In this document: positions 1 through 8,171 of the stretch, in pieces | Position numbering within the stretch: position 1 is the stretch's first letter | How the letters are laid out: every line of letters starts with the position of its first letter | Assembly: GCF_000499385.1 (NCBI RefSeq) | Contig: NW_013654769.1 | Location: 1 to 13,497 of the forward strand | DNA length: 13,497 nucleotides | Reading direction: 5' to 3' | From: Eimeria necatrix | Taxonomy: Eukaryota > Apicomplexa > Conoidasida > Eucoccidiorida > Eimeriidae | Position numbers and translations under genes: made by a program | The notes under the pieces: model-generated | Databases searched by the model: none | The model's input: only the letters and a program-made list of their open reading frames with translations | Told to the model about the DNA's origin: nothing

Positions 1-1
<1 letters not shown>

Positions 2-84
<83 letters not shown>
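2..84. repeat. CAG triplet tract, 27 units, at left window edge
   Basis: An uninterrupted CAG tract fills the start of the window and runs up to the donor site of the last placed PP2C exon. On the sense strand of that gene it is a CTG tract inside an intron that continues outside the window. Confidence 0.95.
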
Positions 85-85
<1 letters not shown>

Positions 86-91
86 GCTGAC

Positions 92-214
92 CTTTGCGGA
101 GGTGGTGCACGGAAAGGTCGGGCTCGCAGCTGAGGCCCTTCAGCTTCTCGCCGGTCTTTTTGCTGAAGCCACCAAAGGCTCGAGAGACAGCCAAAACCCC
201 ATTGAGGTATCCCT

Positions 215-251
<37 letters not shown>

Positions 252-519
252 GAAGGAGACGTGCTGCACACAGTACTGCACGCCGTGCTCAACACTAGGT
301 ATGAGCTTCTGGCTGCGCTGCAGCCAGATGCGCATGAGAGACAGGACCAGCAGCAGCAGCAGCAGCAGCAGCAACGAAGGCAACAGCAGCAGCAGCAATG
401 CAGACAGGAAACGCTATAAAAAAAGAAGCAAAAGAGACACCACAAAATAAGCGCCAGCAGCAGCAGCAAAAACTGCTGACGTCGAAAGCAAGAGCAGCAA
501 AAGCAGCACAATGAGAGCT

Positions 520-554
<35 letters not shown>

Positions 555-865
555 TCGTGTGCCATGGGGATGAGAGAAAGGAGTCGAAGAAGCTACACAG
601 CAGCACAGAGGGATCGCGGCTTAGCAGCAGCGAGATGAGCAGCAGCAAGGAAGCAAACGGCGCAGCAGCAGCAGCAACCACTAAGACGGGAGAGCAGCAG
701 CAGCAGCAAGCACGAAGACAGAAGAGCTGCAGCAGCAGCAGCAGCAGCAGCAAAAAGTCAAAAGCAAGCGCCGAGCGCAGGCGAGAGAGGCACAGCAGGC
801 CCCAGCACATAACTAAAGGAATGCAGCAGCAGCACGAAACGCCCGCAGAGAAACTCTGCTGCTGC

Positions 866-903
<38 letters not shown>

Positions 904-1043
904 AATCACCTCATCGTCGTAGCTGCCTCCTGCTGCTTTGACTCGCTGCTGCTCCTTCCTGTTGCTGCGCAGGTGATGGTCATCAGTCAGCGGCACCGCC
1001 CGCCCAGCTCGCGATAAAACGCAGCGGCTGCAGGCACGCACAT

Positions 1044-1104
<61 letters not shown>

Positions 1105-1229
1105 GATGTTCGTGCTGTAACTGCTGCTGCTGATGCCGCTGCTGATGCTGCTGCTGTGGGTAATTTGGTGCTGCAACCCGATGGGGTATACACTGCAAAC
1201 GCAACTGCGTGCTGCCGCTGCTGAGGAAT

Positions 1230-1269
<40 letters not shown>

Positions 1270-1558
1270 TCACCTGTCCCCCACATTCGCCACATAGAGA
1301 ACATTATGCTGCAGCAAGGCCACGCATGCCGTGGTCCCCGAGGAAAAGGGGGACTGAAAAACAAATAGAAACAGCAGCAGCAGCAGCAGCAGCAACTCGA
1401 CATCTACGACCCTCAGAAAGCGCATGCAGCAGCAGCTGCTGCTACAACCCCACAGCCACAGCAGCAACCACTGCAACGCCACAAAGCCTTGCAGCAGCAG
1501 CTTCGGAAACTGCGTCCGCCAGAAGCGTCAATACTTAGTGGCCTCCAGCGGCTGCAGC

Positions 1559-1601
<43 letters not shown>

Positions 1602-1755
1602 TGCCGTAGCAGCAGCAGCACTCACAGTCTCTGTGTCAGTGAACCCGTCCCCACTTATTTGGTCTAAGACCATCCGGTGCAGCGCCTTCTCCGTTTCGGC
1701 AAAGCCCCACTTCAACGCCCCACAGATGTCTGCATGCAAGCAACAAGTCGAAACT

Positions 1756-1794
<39 letters not shown>

Positions 1795-1955
1795 ATGCTG
1801 CTGCCGCTGCAGCCAGGGCAACCAACAGCAGCAACGCCTCCAGCTGCAGCAACAATCGCCACCACTCAAGCATGATCAGACACAAAAAGGCAGTCCCCAG
1901 CAAACAGCAGCAGCAGCAAATGCCGCAGCAACAGCTATACCGGCGGCAGCCCCCA

Positions 1956-2000
<45 letters not shown>

Positions 2001-2116
2001 CCATTCGTGAGGTAGTGCGGCTCTCTGCAGATGTTCAGCGGCAAATTCTTCTGTACAAAATCCACCGCAGCCTCTCCGTTGTGCCCGTCATAGACAGCAA
2101 AAAACATAGACTGCAA

Positions 2117-2162
<46 letters not shown>

Positions 2163-2652
2163 TCTTACAGCACATGAGCACGCCTGAGGCTTCACCTCAG
2201 ATTGCTGCAAGTTGTAAAGCTGGCAATTTCACTTCGGGGTTTGCGGCGCTAGGGTTTAGTGTTTGGGCCGCTAGGGTTTAGGGTTTAGGGTTTAGGGTCT
2301 AAGGCTTTCAGCGCTAGGGTTTAGGGTTTCAAGGCTGGGGTTTGGGGCTTGCAGCGCTAGGGTTTAGGGCTTAGGGCTTCCAGCGCTAGGGTCTAGGGTT
2401 TAGGGTTTCAGCGCTAGGGTTTAGGGCCTCCAGCGCTGCGGTTCAGGGTTTCCAGCGCCAGTACTTAGGGATATCAGTGCTGGAGCTTAGGGTTTAGGGT
2501 TTAGGGTTTAGGGTTTAGGGTTTAGGGTTTGGGGCCCACCGGCTGGCCCGCCTGCAGCCCCAAAGCAGCTCCCAAATCGGCGCTGCCGAAAACCCTGTCT
2601 TCGTTGTAAGTGCGGTGGCCCGAAGCAGAGTGGTGCCCAAATGTCACCTTGC
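92..2652 (-). CDS. PP2C/PPM-family protein phosphatase, six exons placed, partial at both ends
   Basis: Metal-dependent Ser/Thr phosphatase that hydrolyses phosphoserine/phosphothreonine with two metal ions (family knowledge). Exons read from the minus strand: 2652-2540, 2110-2002, 1729-1626, 1353-1274, 1027-910, 212-92. Donors are GTGGGC, GTCTGC, GTGAGT, GTGAGC, GTGATT and GTCAGC; every acceptor ends CAG. Lengths 113, 109, 104, 80, 118 and 121 nt give matching phases at all five internal junctions and a 215-codon stop-free fragment. Motifs in family order: SGHRTYNEDRVFG (exon 1), FFAVYDGHNGEAA with the metal-binding Asp-Gly (exon 2), a helix GALKWGFAETEKAL (exon 3), SSGTTACVALL and LYVANVGDS (exon 4, Ser codon split across the intron), PLTDDHHLRSN and RVKAAGG (exon 5), GYLNGVLAVSRAFGG (exon 6). 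The usual SRAxGD motif has Gly in place of Asp. The ACDGxWD motif and last metal Asp must lie beyond position 1. The N-terminus is not placed: exon 1 may start at the CAG acceptor beside the CTG tract, or continue upstream as an Ala run. Confidence 0.9.
216..903 (-). repeat. Triplet-rich PP2C intron (213-909) with CTG and CAG tracts at its ends
   Basis: This 697-nt intron lies between the fifth and sixth placed PP2C exons. Read in the sense direction it begins GTGATT followed by a CAG tract of 12 units (903-868 on the plus strand as CTG), and it ends with an 11-unit CTG tract (250-216) touching the CTGCAG acceptor. Many shorter CAG-type runs on the plus strand (350-372, 520-552, 730-752) fill the middle. 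No gene is supported within it. Confidence 0.8.
1028..1273 (-). repeat. PP2C intron with paired CTG (1230-1269) and CAG (1046-1092) tracts
   Basis: In the sense direction the 246-nt intron starts GTGAGC, immediately enters 13 CTG units, and ends with about 15 CAG units some 20 nt before the CCTGCAG acceptor. The two tracts are reverse complements and could form a long stem in the pre-mRNA. Confidence 0.8.
1354..1625 (-). repeat. PP2C intron with CTG tracts in the same orientation at both ends
   Basis: The intron opens with a consensus GTGAGT donor followed by CTG-type runs (plus strand 1559-1600). It ends in a classical acceptor, TTTGTTTTTCAG, with a 7-unit CTG run just upstream (1371-1393). 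Unlike three neighbouring introns, it has no CAG tract that could pair on the sense strand. Confidence 0.75.
1730..2001 (-). repeat. PP2C intron with paired CTG (1958-1999) and CAG (1759-1794) tracts
   Basis: In the sense direction the 272-nt intron begins GTCTG and runs straight into 14 CTG units. Near the acceptor (TTGCTTGCATGCAG) sits a 12-unit CAG tract. The tracts are complementary and sit close to the two splice sites. Confidence 0.8.
2123..2161. repeat. CAG tract, 13 units, serving as the pyrimidine side of a PP2C acceptor
   Basis: On the sense (minus) strand this is a 13-unit CTG tract followed by CTCTTGTTGCAG and the exon carrying VYDGHNG. The tract occupies the place where a polypyrimidine tract is expected. 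Confidence 0.85.
2245..2534 (+). repeat. Interstitial telomere-like TTTAGGG array inside a PP2C intron
   Basis: TTTAGGG-type units run through this stretch, degenerate at the left and pure at the right (five perfect units 2493-2527). The degenerate part is broken at irregular spacing by CAGCGCTAGGG (starts at 2309, 2352, 2381, 2409, with variants at 2431 and 2453). The array lies between the first and second placed PP2C exons (intron 2111-2539). Because the sequence continues as coding exon on both sides, it is an internal array, not a chromosome end. Interstitial telomere-like repeats are known from Eimeria genomes. Confidence 0.95.
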
Positions 2653-2653
2653 C

Positions 2654-2654
2654 T

Positions 2655-2708
<54 letters not shown>

Positions 2709-2807
2709 GGAGCAGCAGCGGCGGCAGCAGCAGCAGGAGCAGCAGCGGTAGCGGAAGTGAGTGAAGCGGAAACGGGGTCGGGGAAGGCGGAGACTACGGG
2801 TAAAGGC

Positions 2808-2851
<44 letters not shown>

Positions 2852-3000
2852 GAGTACCAGGTCGATGGCAGCAGCAGCAACGCCGTCAACGCTCGCCAGC
2901 AAAAGCAACAGCAGCAAAGAAAGCACCGCCAGCAGCAGCAGCAGCAGCAGCAGCTAGTGAACCGCTGCAGCAGAACGGCAAAGCCGTTGTCGGCAGCAGC
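2654..3000. repeat. CAG-rich stretch upstream of the first placed PP2C exon
   Basis: Two long CAG-type tracts (about 2655-2706 and 2811-2849) and shorter runs fill this stretch. On the minus strand the segment between them is pyrimidine-rich and leads to the CTG-flanked CAG acceptor at 2653, so I read it as intron or 5' flank of the PP2C gene. A minus-strand Ala-run extension of exon 1 is possible. No further exon could be defended here. Confidence 0.5.
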
Positions 3001-3030
3001 AGCAGTAGCATCACGAGCACCAGCTCACGG

Positions 3031-3047
3031 ATGAACCTGCACTACCG

Positions 3048-3119
<72 letters not shown>

Positions 3120-3219
3120 GCCTGAAATCAAAAGCTGCCTGCTCAGCAGATATGATCCGGGAAGCCATGCGATAGAAGAAGGTATGCCTTCTGTCCCCTC
3201 TGCCGCCGTGGCCGCTGCG

Positions 3220-3251
<32 letters not shown>

Positions 3252-3369
3252 AGCTGAGTCTGCTGCTGCTGCCGCCACCAGCAGCACTAGCAGCAGCACC
3301 CCTTGACAGCTCCGCAAAACGCAGCCCGTGGCGGCTCTCCCTCAAGCTGCTGCTGCAGTCTGGGCAGGG

Positions 3370-3408
<39 letters not shown>

Positions 3409-3714
3409 TGGAGGCCCTTGCGGCGCAAGCAGCGGGCTGATGCTGCTGCACCTGCTGCTGCTGGGGGCGGACGGCTGCAGCAAACGCGCGTGGCCTGACC
3501 TGCCCGCCTGCAGCCCTGCAGCAGCTGCTGCTGCTGCTGCTGCTCCTGCAGCAACAGCAAGTTCTTCAAAAGGATCTCCTGCATCTTCTTCTGCAAGAAT
3601 TTCTTGTCTCCGAACAAGACAAAGGGATATCTGCAGCAGCTCAGGAAGGCCTTGTTCCGCAGCAGCAGCAGCAGCAGCAGCAACGGCGCCCTCTGCTGCT
3701 CCCACTGATGCCGG

Positions 3715-3750
<36 letters not shown>

Positions 3751-4351
3751 ATTTTGGGCGTAGCCGCCCCCGCCCAGCTCCAGCAGCGCCACGTCGCATT
3801 CGCGCGCTGCTGCTGCTGCTGCTTTTGCTGGGCCACTGCTGCTGTCGCAGCAGCTGCTGCTGCTGCTGCTGCTGCTGCTGTGGTGCTCGCCGGAGCAGCA
3901 GAAGCCCCTGCTGCTGCCCCAACATGCTGCTAAACGTGCAGATACACCCCGAGGCCATTCTGTGGGGACTCCAAAAGCAACAAGACGATTTGCTGCTGTT
4001 TCTAAAACGGCTGGAAGCTGCAGCAGCAACCCAGCAGCAGCAGCAGCAGCACAGCAAGGCTCAGCAGCAGCAGCAGCAGCAGCGGCAGTCGCATGCACGT
4101 TCACATCCCTCAGCCGCAGCAGCAACAGCGGCAGCTGCTGCTGCTTGCGCTGCTGCTGCTGCTGCTGCTGAGCAGCTGCAGATCAGCAGCAAGAAGGCAC
4201 GAACAAGTCTGCTCGGCAACAGCAGCAGCAGCAGCAGCAGCGGAAACTGCAGCAGCTGCTGCAAATGCTGCTGCTGCAGCAGCAACCCCACAAATGGTCG
4301 CAACTGAATTCAGAATTCAAAGCGCAGCAGCGGAGGGCTCTGGGCTTCTAG
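3031..4351 (+). CDS. Tentative four-exon gene for a 225-residue Gln-rich protein of unknown function
   Basis: No family recognised. Proposed exons are 3031-3181, 3514-3713, 3942-4098 and 4182-4351 (678 nt, ATG to TAG). Exon 1 starts MNLHYR, runs through 23 Gln codons and ends SCLLSRYDPGSHAIEE before a good donor, GTATGC. Exon 2 includes VLQKDLLHLLLQEFLVSEQD and a second Gln run. Exon 3 begins IHPEAILWGLQKQQDDLLLF and is preceded by a GCTAAAC branch-like site and a GTGCAG acceptor. Exon 4 ends with KWSQLNSEFKAQQRRALGF and a stop. Phases match at all three junctions, and the introns carry CTG tracts on the sense strand as in the PP2C gene. The non-repeat parts look helical, possibly coiled coil. 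Weak points: the donors GTGCTG and GTTCAC are poor, the start context is poor, and I chose among several possible sites. A minus-strand reading across 3900-4020 is also open. Confidence 0.35.
3049..3117. repeat. Uninterrupted CAG tract, 23 units
   Basis: A pure CAG tract that would encode a 23-residue Gln run in exon 1 of the tentative plus-strand gene. It is among the longest pure tracts inside the window. Confidence 0.95.
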
Positions 4352-4531
4352 CAGCGGCCGCCGCTGCAGCAGCAGCAACAGCAGCAGCAGCACCGACGTG
4401 TTGCACTTCGACGCCGCGGCAGCCAGCGTTGCTGCACTTCACCCTGCTGCTGCTGGAGGCCAGAGAGCAGCAGCAACAGCTGGCGGCTCCCGGCGCAGCA
4501 GCAGAAAGCAAGGTGCGCAGCAGCAGCAAAC

Positions 4532-4572
<41 letters not shown>

Positions 4573-5330
4573 TGGGACTCACCAAAGTCGGCATAAAGCA
4601 CCACCAGCGGTCCTGTGGGGAGATCTGCTGCAGCAGCTCCTGCAGCACTCTGCAGCAGCGAGCTGTGCGTCTCACGTGTCTCATGATGCAGCTGCTGCAG
4701 CCCTGGCCTGCTGCTACTGCAGCATCGCAGCAGCAGGGTTCCTCCTCAGCAGCTGCTTCTGCTGCAGTTGCTGCAGCAGCAGCAGCTGCTGCTGCTGCTG
4801 CAGACGCCCCCGCAGGGTCCACATGCTGCCCGTCCGCGCTCGAAAGCTCCCGTTGCTGCTGCTGCTGCTGCTGCTGCGGGGGAAGCTGCAGTGCAGGAAC
4901 TGTGTTTGCTGCAAGCGCACCTGTTGCAGCAGCAGCTGCTGCTGCTGCTGCTGCAGTAGTCGGAGCCAGGGGGTCTGAAGCCGTTATGATGATCGGCACC
5001 CTGCAGGCAGCCGCGGGAGCAGCAGCAGCAGAACCCGGTGCTCCACTTGCTGCTGCTGCTGCTGCTGGCTCGCTGCTGACAAATAGTTCTGTCATATGGA
5101 AGCGAAGAGAGGGTTGAGAAGCACCCCCTGAGCTCGTGCTGCTGCCGCTGCTGCTGCTTTGCTGCTGCTGCTGCTGCTGTGCTGCGGCTGCAACTCGCCT
5201 AATGCTGTGGCTCTTTACCGCCCAGCCCTTGACAATACAATGGCAGCAGCAGCTGCTGCTGCTGCTGCTCGTTGTGCTGCTGCTGCACCGCCAATGAGGC
5301 CTAGACAACGCCTGCTGCTCTTGCCTGCTG
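4310..5330 (-). CDS. Tentative minus-strand gene, Ala/Gln/Ser-rich protein of unknown function
   Basis: No family recognised. The minus frame is open from about 5330 to 4583. It reads triplet tracts as Ala, Gln and Ser rather than Leu or Cys, with unique pieces LRFHMTELFVSSEP, CRVPIIITASDPLAPTTA, RELSSADGQHVDPAGAS and RVLQELLQQISPQDRWWCF. After MPTL at 4583 comes a consensus donor GTGAGT. A CTG-preceded CAG acceptor at 4364 opens a short terminal exon (4363-4310) reading RRPLLEAQSPPLLRFEF and TGA, in the matching phase. The first true ATG in frame is at 5095, giving about 188 residues; an upstream exon is equally possible because the frame is open to 5330, with an acceptor-like CTGAATCTTCAG there. 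The plus strand over the same stretch is also open in one frame, so strand assignment is uncertain. The last exon overlaps the stop region of the tentative plus-strand gene. Confidence 0.25.
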
Positions 5331-5338
5331 CTGAAGAT

Positions 5339-5677
5339 TCAGCTTTTGCTGGCGCTGCCTTTGCTGCTGCTGCTGCTGCTATTGACTACCGTTGTGAAAA
5401 TGTCCCTACAAGCCCCAAGATCGCTGCTGTGAGGCTGCTGCTGCTGAAGTAAACGCTGCTGCTGCTGCTGGAGCTGCTGCAGACGCTGCTGCGGCTTTGC
5501 TGCTGCCGCTGCTGCTGCTGGCGCAAGACGTGTCTCTGCTACCGGAGGAAATAAATGGGCTTGTGTCTCTGAATTTTCCTCAGAAGAGAGGCCGCACCAG
5601 CTGCAGCAGCAGCAACGACCCGAGAAGCTGTTGCATCTGCTGCAGCAGCAGCGGCCGCAGCAGCCGAGACCAATCAC
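5339..5677 (-). other. Coding-like minus-strand fragment, unresolved
   Basis: The minus frame reads SSEENSETQAHLFPPVAETR, an Ala run, Gln runs and HSSDLGACRDIFTTVVN before Ser runs and a stop. The Ala/Gln/Ser usage fits a coding frame, and it lies just upstream of the tentative minus-strand gene, so it might be one of its exons. I found no donor whose phase fits the acceptor near 5321. The plus strand here is also open (AQDVSLLPEEINGLVSLNF), so neither strand is assigned. Confidence 0.2.
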
Positions 5678-5699
5678 CCCTACAAAGGAAACTCTCTCT

Positions 5700-5825
5700 C
5701 TAATGCTTTCGCCTTTGGCCTAAACCCTAAGCCGTTAATTCTTAATCTTAAATAAGGGTTTAAGGAGAGAGAAGGTGCTGCAGCAGAGGGCACAGCGCCT
5801 GCATGGCGAGCGACACAGGGCTTGG

Positions 5826-5856
<31 letters not shown>

Positions 5857-6420
5857 AGCTGCAGTTGCTGCTGCTGTTGCTCTTCAAGTCTACACCCAAA
5901 GAGGTTTTTCGCGCGCAGTGTCTAACAGTCCCTCTCAAAGCAGCACAGTTCCAAGCAGCAACAGCAGCAGCAACGGCAGCAGCAGCAGCTCCACAGCCCG
6001 CAGCAAGCTGCAGCAACACAACCCGTTCTGCTGCTGCACACCTTTTCTTTCTTTCTTAACAGTCTTCTTTGCTGCAGCAGGCCTTCAGAGGCCTCAGAAG
6101 TCTTCTAGGGCCTTTTGGGGGCCCCCGCAGCTTCTGCAGCACACACAAACTGCTGCTGCCTGTGGGGGCCCCCCGCTGCTGCATGCAGCAAAAGTATCAG
6201 GGCCAGTTTGCTGCAACTTGTGCAGCAGTTGGCAGCAAAACAGGCCCGTGTGCAGCAGCGGAAGCAGCTGCAGCAGCAGCAGCTGCTGCAGCTGCTGCAG
6301 CGGGGAGCAGCATCCGCTGCTGCTGGTGCAGCTGGTACCAGCAGCAGCAGCTGCTGCTGCTCCCAGCTTGGGCGCTGCTTGACCGGGTCTTGCGCTGCCG
6401 GTGCCACGGGGCCTTTGACT

Positions 6421-6467
<47 letters not shown>

Positions 6468-6487
6468 GCTCTGTGGCTGCGAGTTTA
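5700..6487. other. Triplet-rich stretch with no assignable gene
   Basis: Starts with short telomere-like pieces in opposite orientations (CCTAAACCCTAAG at 5718, AGGGTTTAAG near 5755). Mixed CAG and CTG runs follow, with two GC-rich blocks of G and C runs (6114-6126, 6162-6174). One plus frame (6115-6498) reads Gln- and Ala-rich helical sequence ending at a TAG, and could be a last exon, but no start or partner exon was found. Both strands are open in several frames. Confidence 0.3.
6420..6466. repeat. CAG tract at the border of the AT-rich segment
   Basis: About 15 CAG units end just before 6487, where triplet repeats stop and base composition changes sharply to AT-rich sequence. Confidence 0.85.
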
Positions 6488-6873
6488 GGCACTTTTAGTT
6501 GGAGAGAAAATACAAAATAGGCAAATTGCTGCGGAGTTGAATCTTAGAGATAAATTTGCTTCCGAAAAGTTCATTTAATTTCCCAAATTGTCAAAAAGTT
6601 TTAAAATTGATTTAATTAAAATTAAAATTTGTTTTTCTTTCATTTCGAAGCAGCAGCTGCAGCAGACGCTATGCCTCTCAGCAGCAAACTGGCGTGCTGC
6701 TTCGTTTTGCTGCAGTTTTAAAATTACTTCATAAAATTAATTCTAAAATTGACAAAAAACATTTTTAAATAATTAAAAAACTCAATTTAAATCAATTGAG
6801 GATTCGGGGCCCCTCAGAGCTTTTTATTTTTCTGAGATGGGGCCTCGGTGGCCTCTCTGAGCCTTTCATCGCT

Positions 6874-6893
6874 CTGCTGCTGCTGCTGCTGCT

Positions 6894-6927
<34 letters not shown>
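6874..6927. repeat. Abutting CTG7/CAG11 palindrome
   Basis: Seven CTG units (6874-6894) join directly to eleven CAG units (6895-6927), giving 21-nt perfect arms with no spacer. A further CTG tract at about 7033-7077 could also pair with the CAG arm. Such a block can extrude as a cruciform or fold into a hairpin. Confidence 0.85.
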
Positions 6928-6928
<1 letters not shown>

Positions 6929-7031
6929 TGCAGCAGCAGCAAAGCGGGCGGGGGGAGAGTGGCCCTCTAAAGTGGCAGCATAACCAGCAGCAAGACTCTT
7001 GGCTGCTGCTGCTGAAGATAGTCCTGCCAGA

Positions 7032-7075
<44 letters not shown>

Positions 7076-7364
7076 AGTCTTGGCTGCCGGGTGCAGCAAG
7101 CAGCAGCAAAACTCATGTTGCACTTGAGCAGCAGCTGCTGCAGCGCCGAAGAGCAGCAAAATGGCGAAAGGCCTCCAGGGGGAATGTTCTATTTGCTGCT
7201 GCTGAATAATCTTCAGCAGCAAAAAATTAATTTAATTAATTTAATTTTAATTTAATTTCTTTTCAAGGAATTCTTTATTCCAACTCTTTTTGGATTCCTT
7301 CCTTAAGTTCCTCTTTCGGTCTTTAAACATTTCTTTCTGCACTTCTTTCAATTCAATTTTGAAT

Positions 7365-7436
7365 TTAATTTTAAATTTAACTTTAAACTTAATTTTAAAT
7401 TTAATTTTAAATTTAATTTTAAACTTAATTTTAAAT
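7365..7436 (+). repeat. 12-bp AT minisatellite, six copies
   Basis: Six head-to-tail copies of TTAATTTTAAAT, with C substitutions in copies 2 and 5. The unit length is a multiple of three, so one plus frame reads an Ile-Leu-Asn-Leu repeat, but nothing else supports coding. Confidence 0.9.
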
Positions 7437-7864
7437 TCAAAAAGACTTTTCGGATTTGCTGCTGCATGCGTTTTTGCAGAAATTCAAAATCGGGTTTTTG
7501 GTGAACTGCGAAACTTGCAAATCCATTTTTCAAAAATGTTTCAAATTTTAATCTTTTTTCACAAAATTAGTTTTAAAATTAATTCAATTTAATAAATATT
7601 TCAAAATTTAATCCATTTTGCAAAAATAATTCAAAAGATTAACCATTTTCAGAAATATTCCAGAAGTTGCAAAAACTTGAAACTCCTGGGATTCGTTTTT
7701 CTTCTTTTTCTAAAAGTAAATAAATGAAATCTTTTTAAAAGTTGAAATTTTGTTTTTTAAATGCAAAACTCCCTTTTATTAATTCAAGTTTCAAAAAGGG
7801 TTTCCAAAAATGCTTTTGTTGATGTAGAATTCATTTATAGAGAAGCGTTCGCGCATTCGCGCTG

Positions 7865-7920
7865 CAGCAGCAGCAGCAGCAGCAGCTGCTGCTGCTGCTG
7901 TAGCAGCAGCAGCTGCAGCA
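7865..7920. repeat. CAG7/CTG5 palindromic triplet island
   Basis: Seven CAG units (7865-7885) meet five CTG units (7886-7900), followed by TAG and more CAG and CTG units. It is an isolated triplet island inside AT-rich DNA, with strong hairpin potential. Confidence 0.8.
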
Positions 7921-8171
7921 GGAAGCAAAAGTGCTGCTGCTGCGCCAATTTTGCGGAGTCTTTAAAACCCGCTGGCCCCACAGGCTTTGCTGAGTCCACT
8001 TGTCATTTAAAGCTTCTAAAATGAATTATTTGTTTCCTTTTGAGGCCATTCTTTTAAAACTTTTAAAATGAATTATTTATTTCGAGGCAGCAAAAGACGA
8101 GCAGCAAAATGCGAACAAAGACAGCAGCCAACGAGGCAGCAAAGTGGGGGGAAAGTTTGCGACAGCAGCAG

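Noticed and set aside
295..1176. A 293-codon minus-strand ORF
   Set aside because: Only its part at 1027-910 is a PP2C exon (PLTDDHHLRSN, RVKAAGG). The rest is intron read through because triplet repeats contain no stop codons.
2245..2534. A chromosome end
   Set aside because: Non-telomeric sequence, including PP2C exons in matching phase, continues on both sides, so the array is interstitial.
3025..4125. A 366-codon minus-strand ORF containing RLVAFGVPTEWPRGVSARL
   Set aside because: Most of it is Ala, Ser and Leu runs. The plus-strand pieces over the same region join in phase with donor and acceptor signals, so I preferred plus, but the minus reading at 3900-4020 cannot be fully excluded.
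6540..6800. Centromere or replication origin in the AT-rich stretch
   Set aside because: AT-richness alone is the only support; no higher-order repeat or known consensus was seen.
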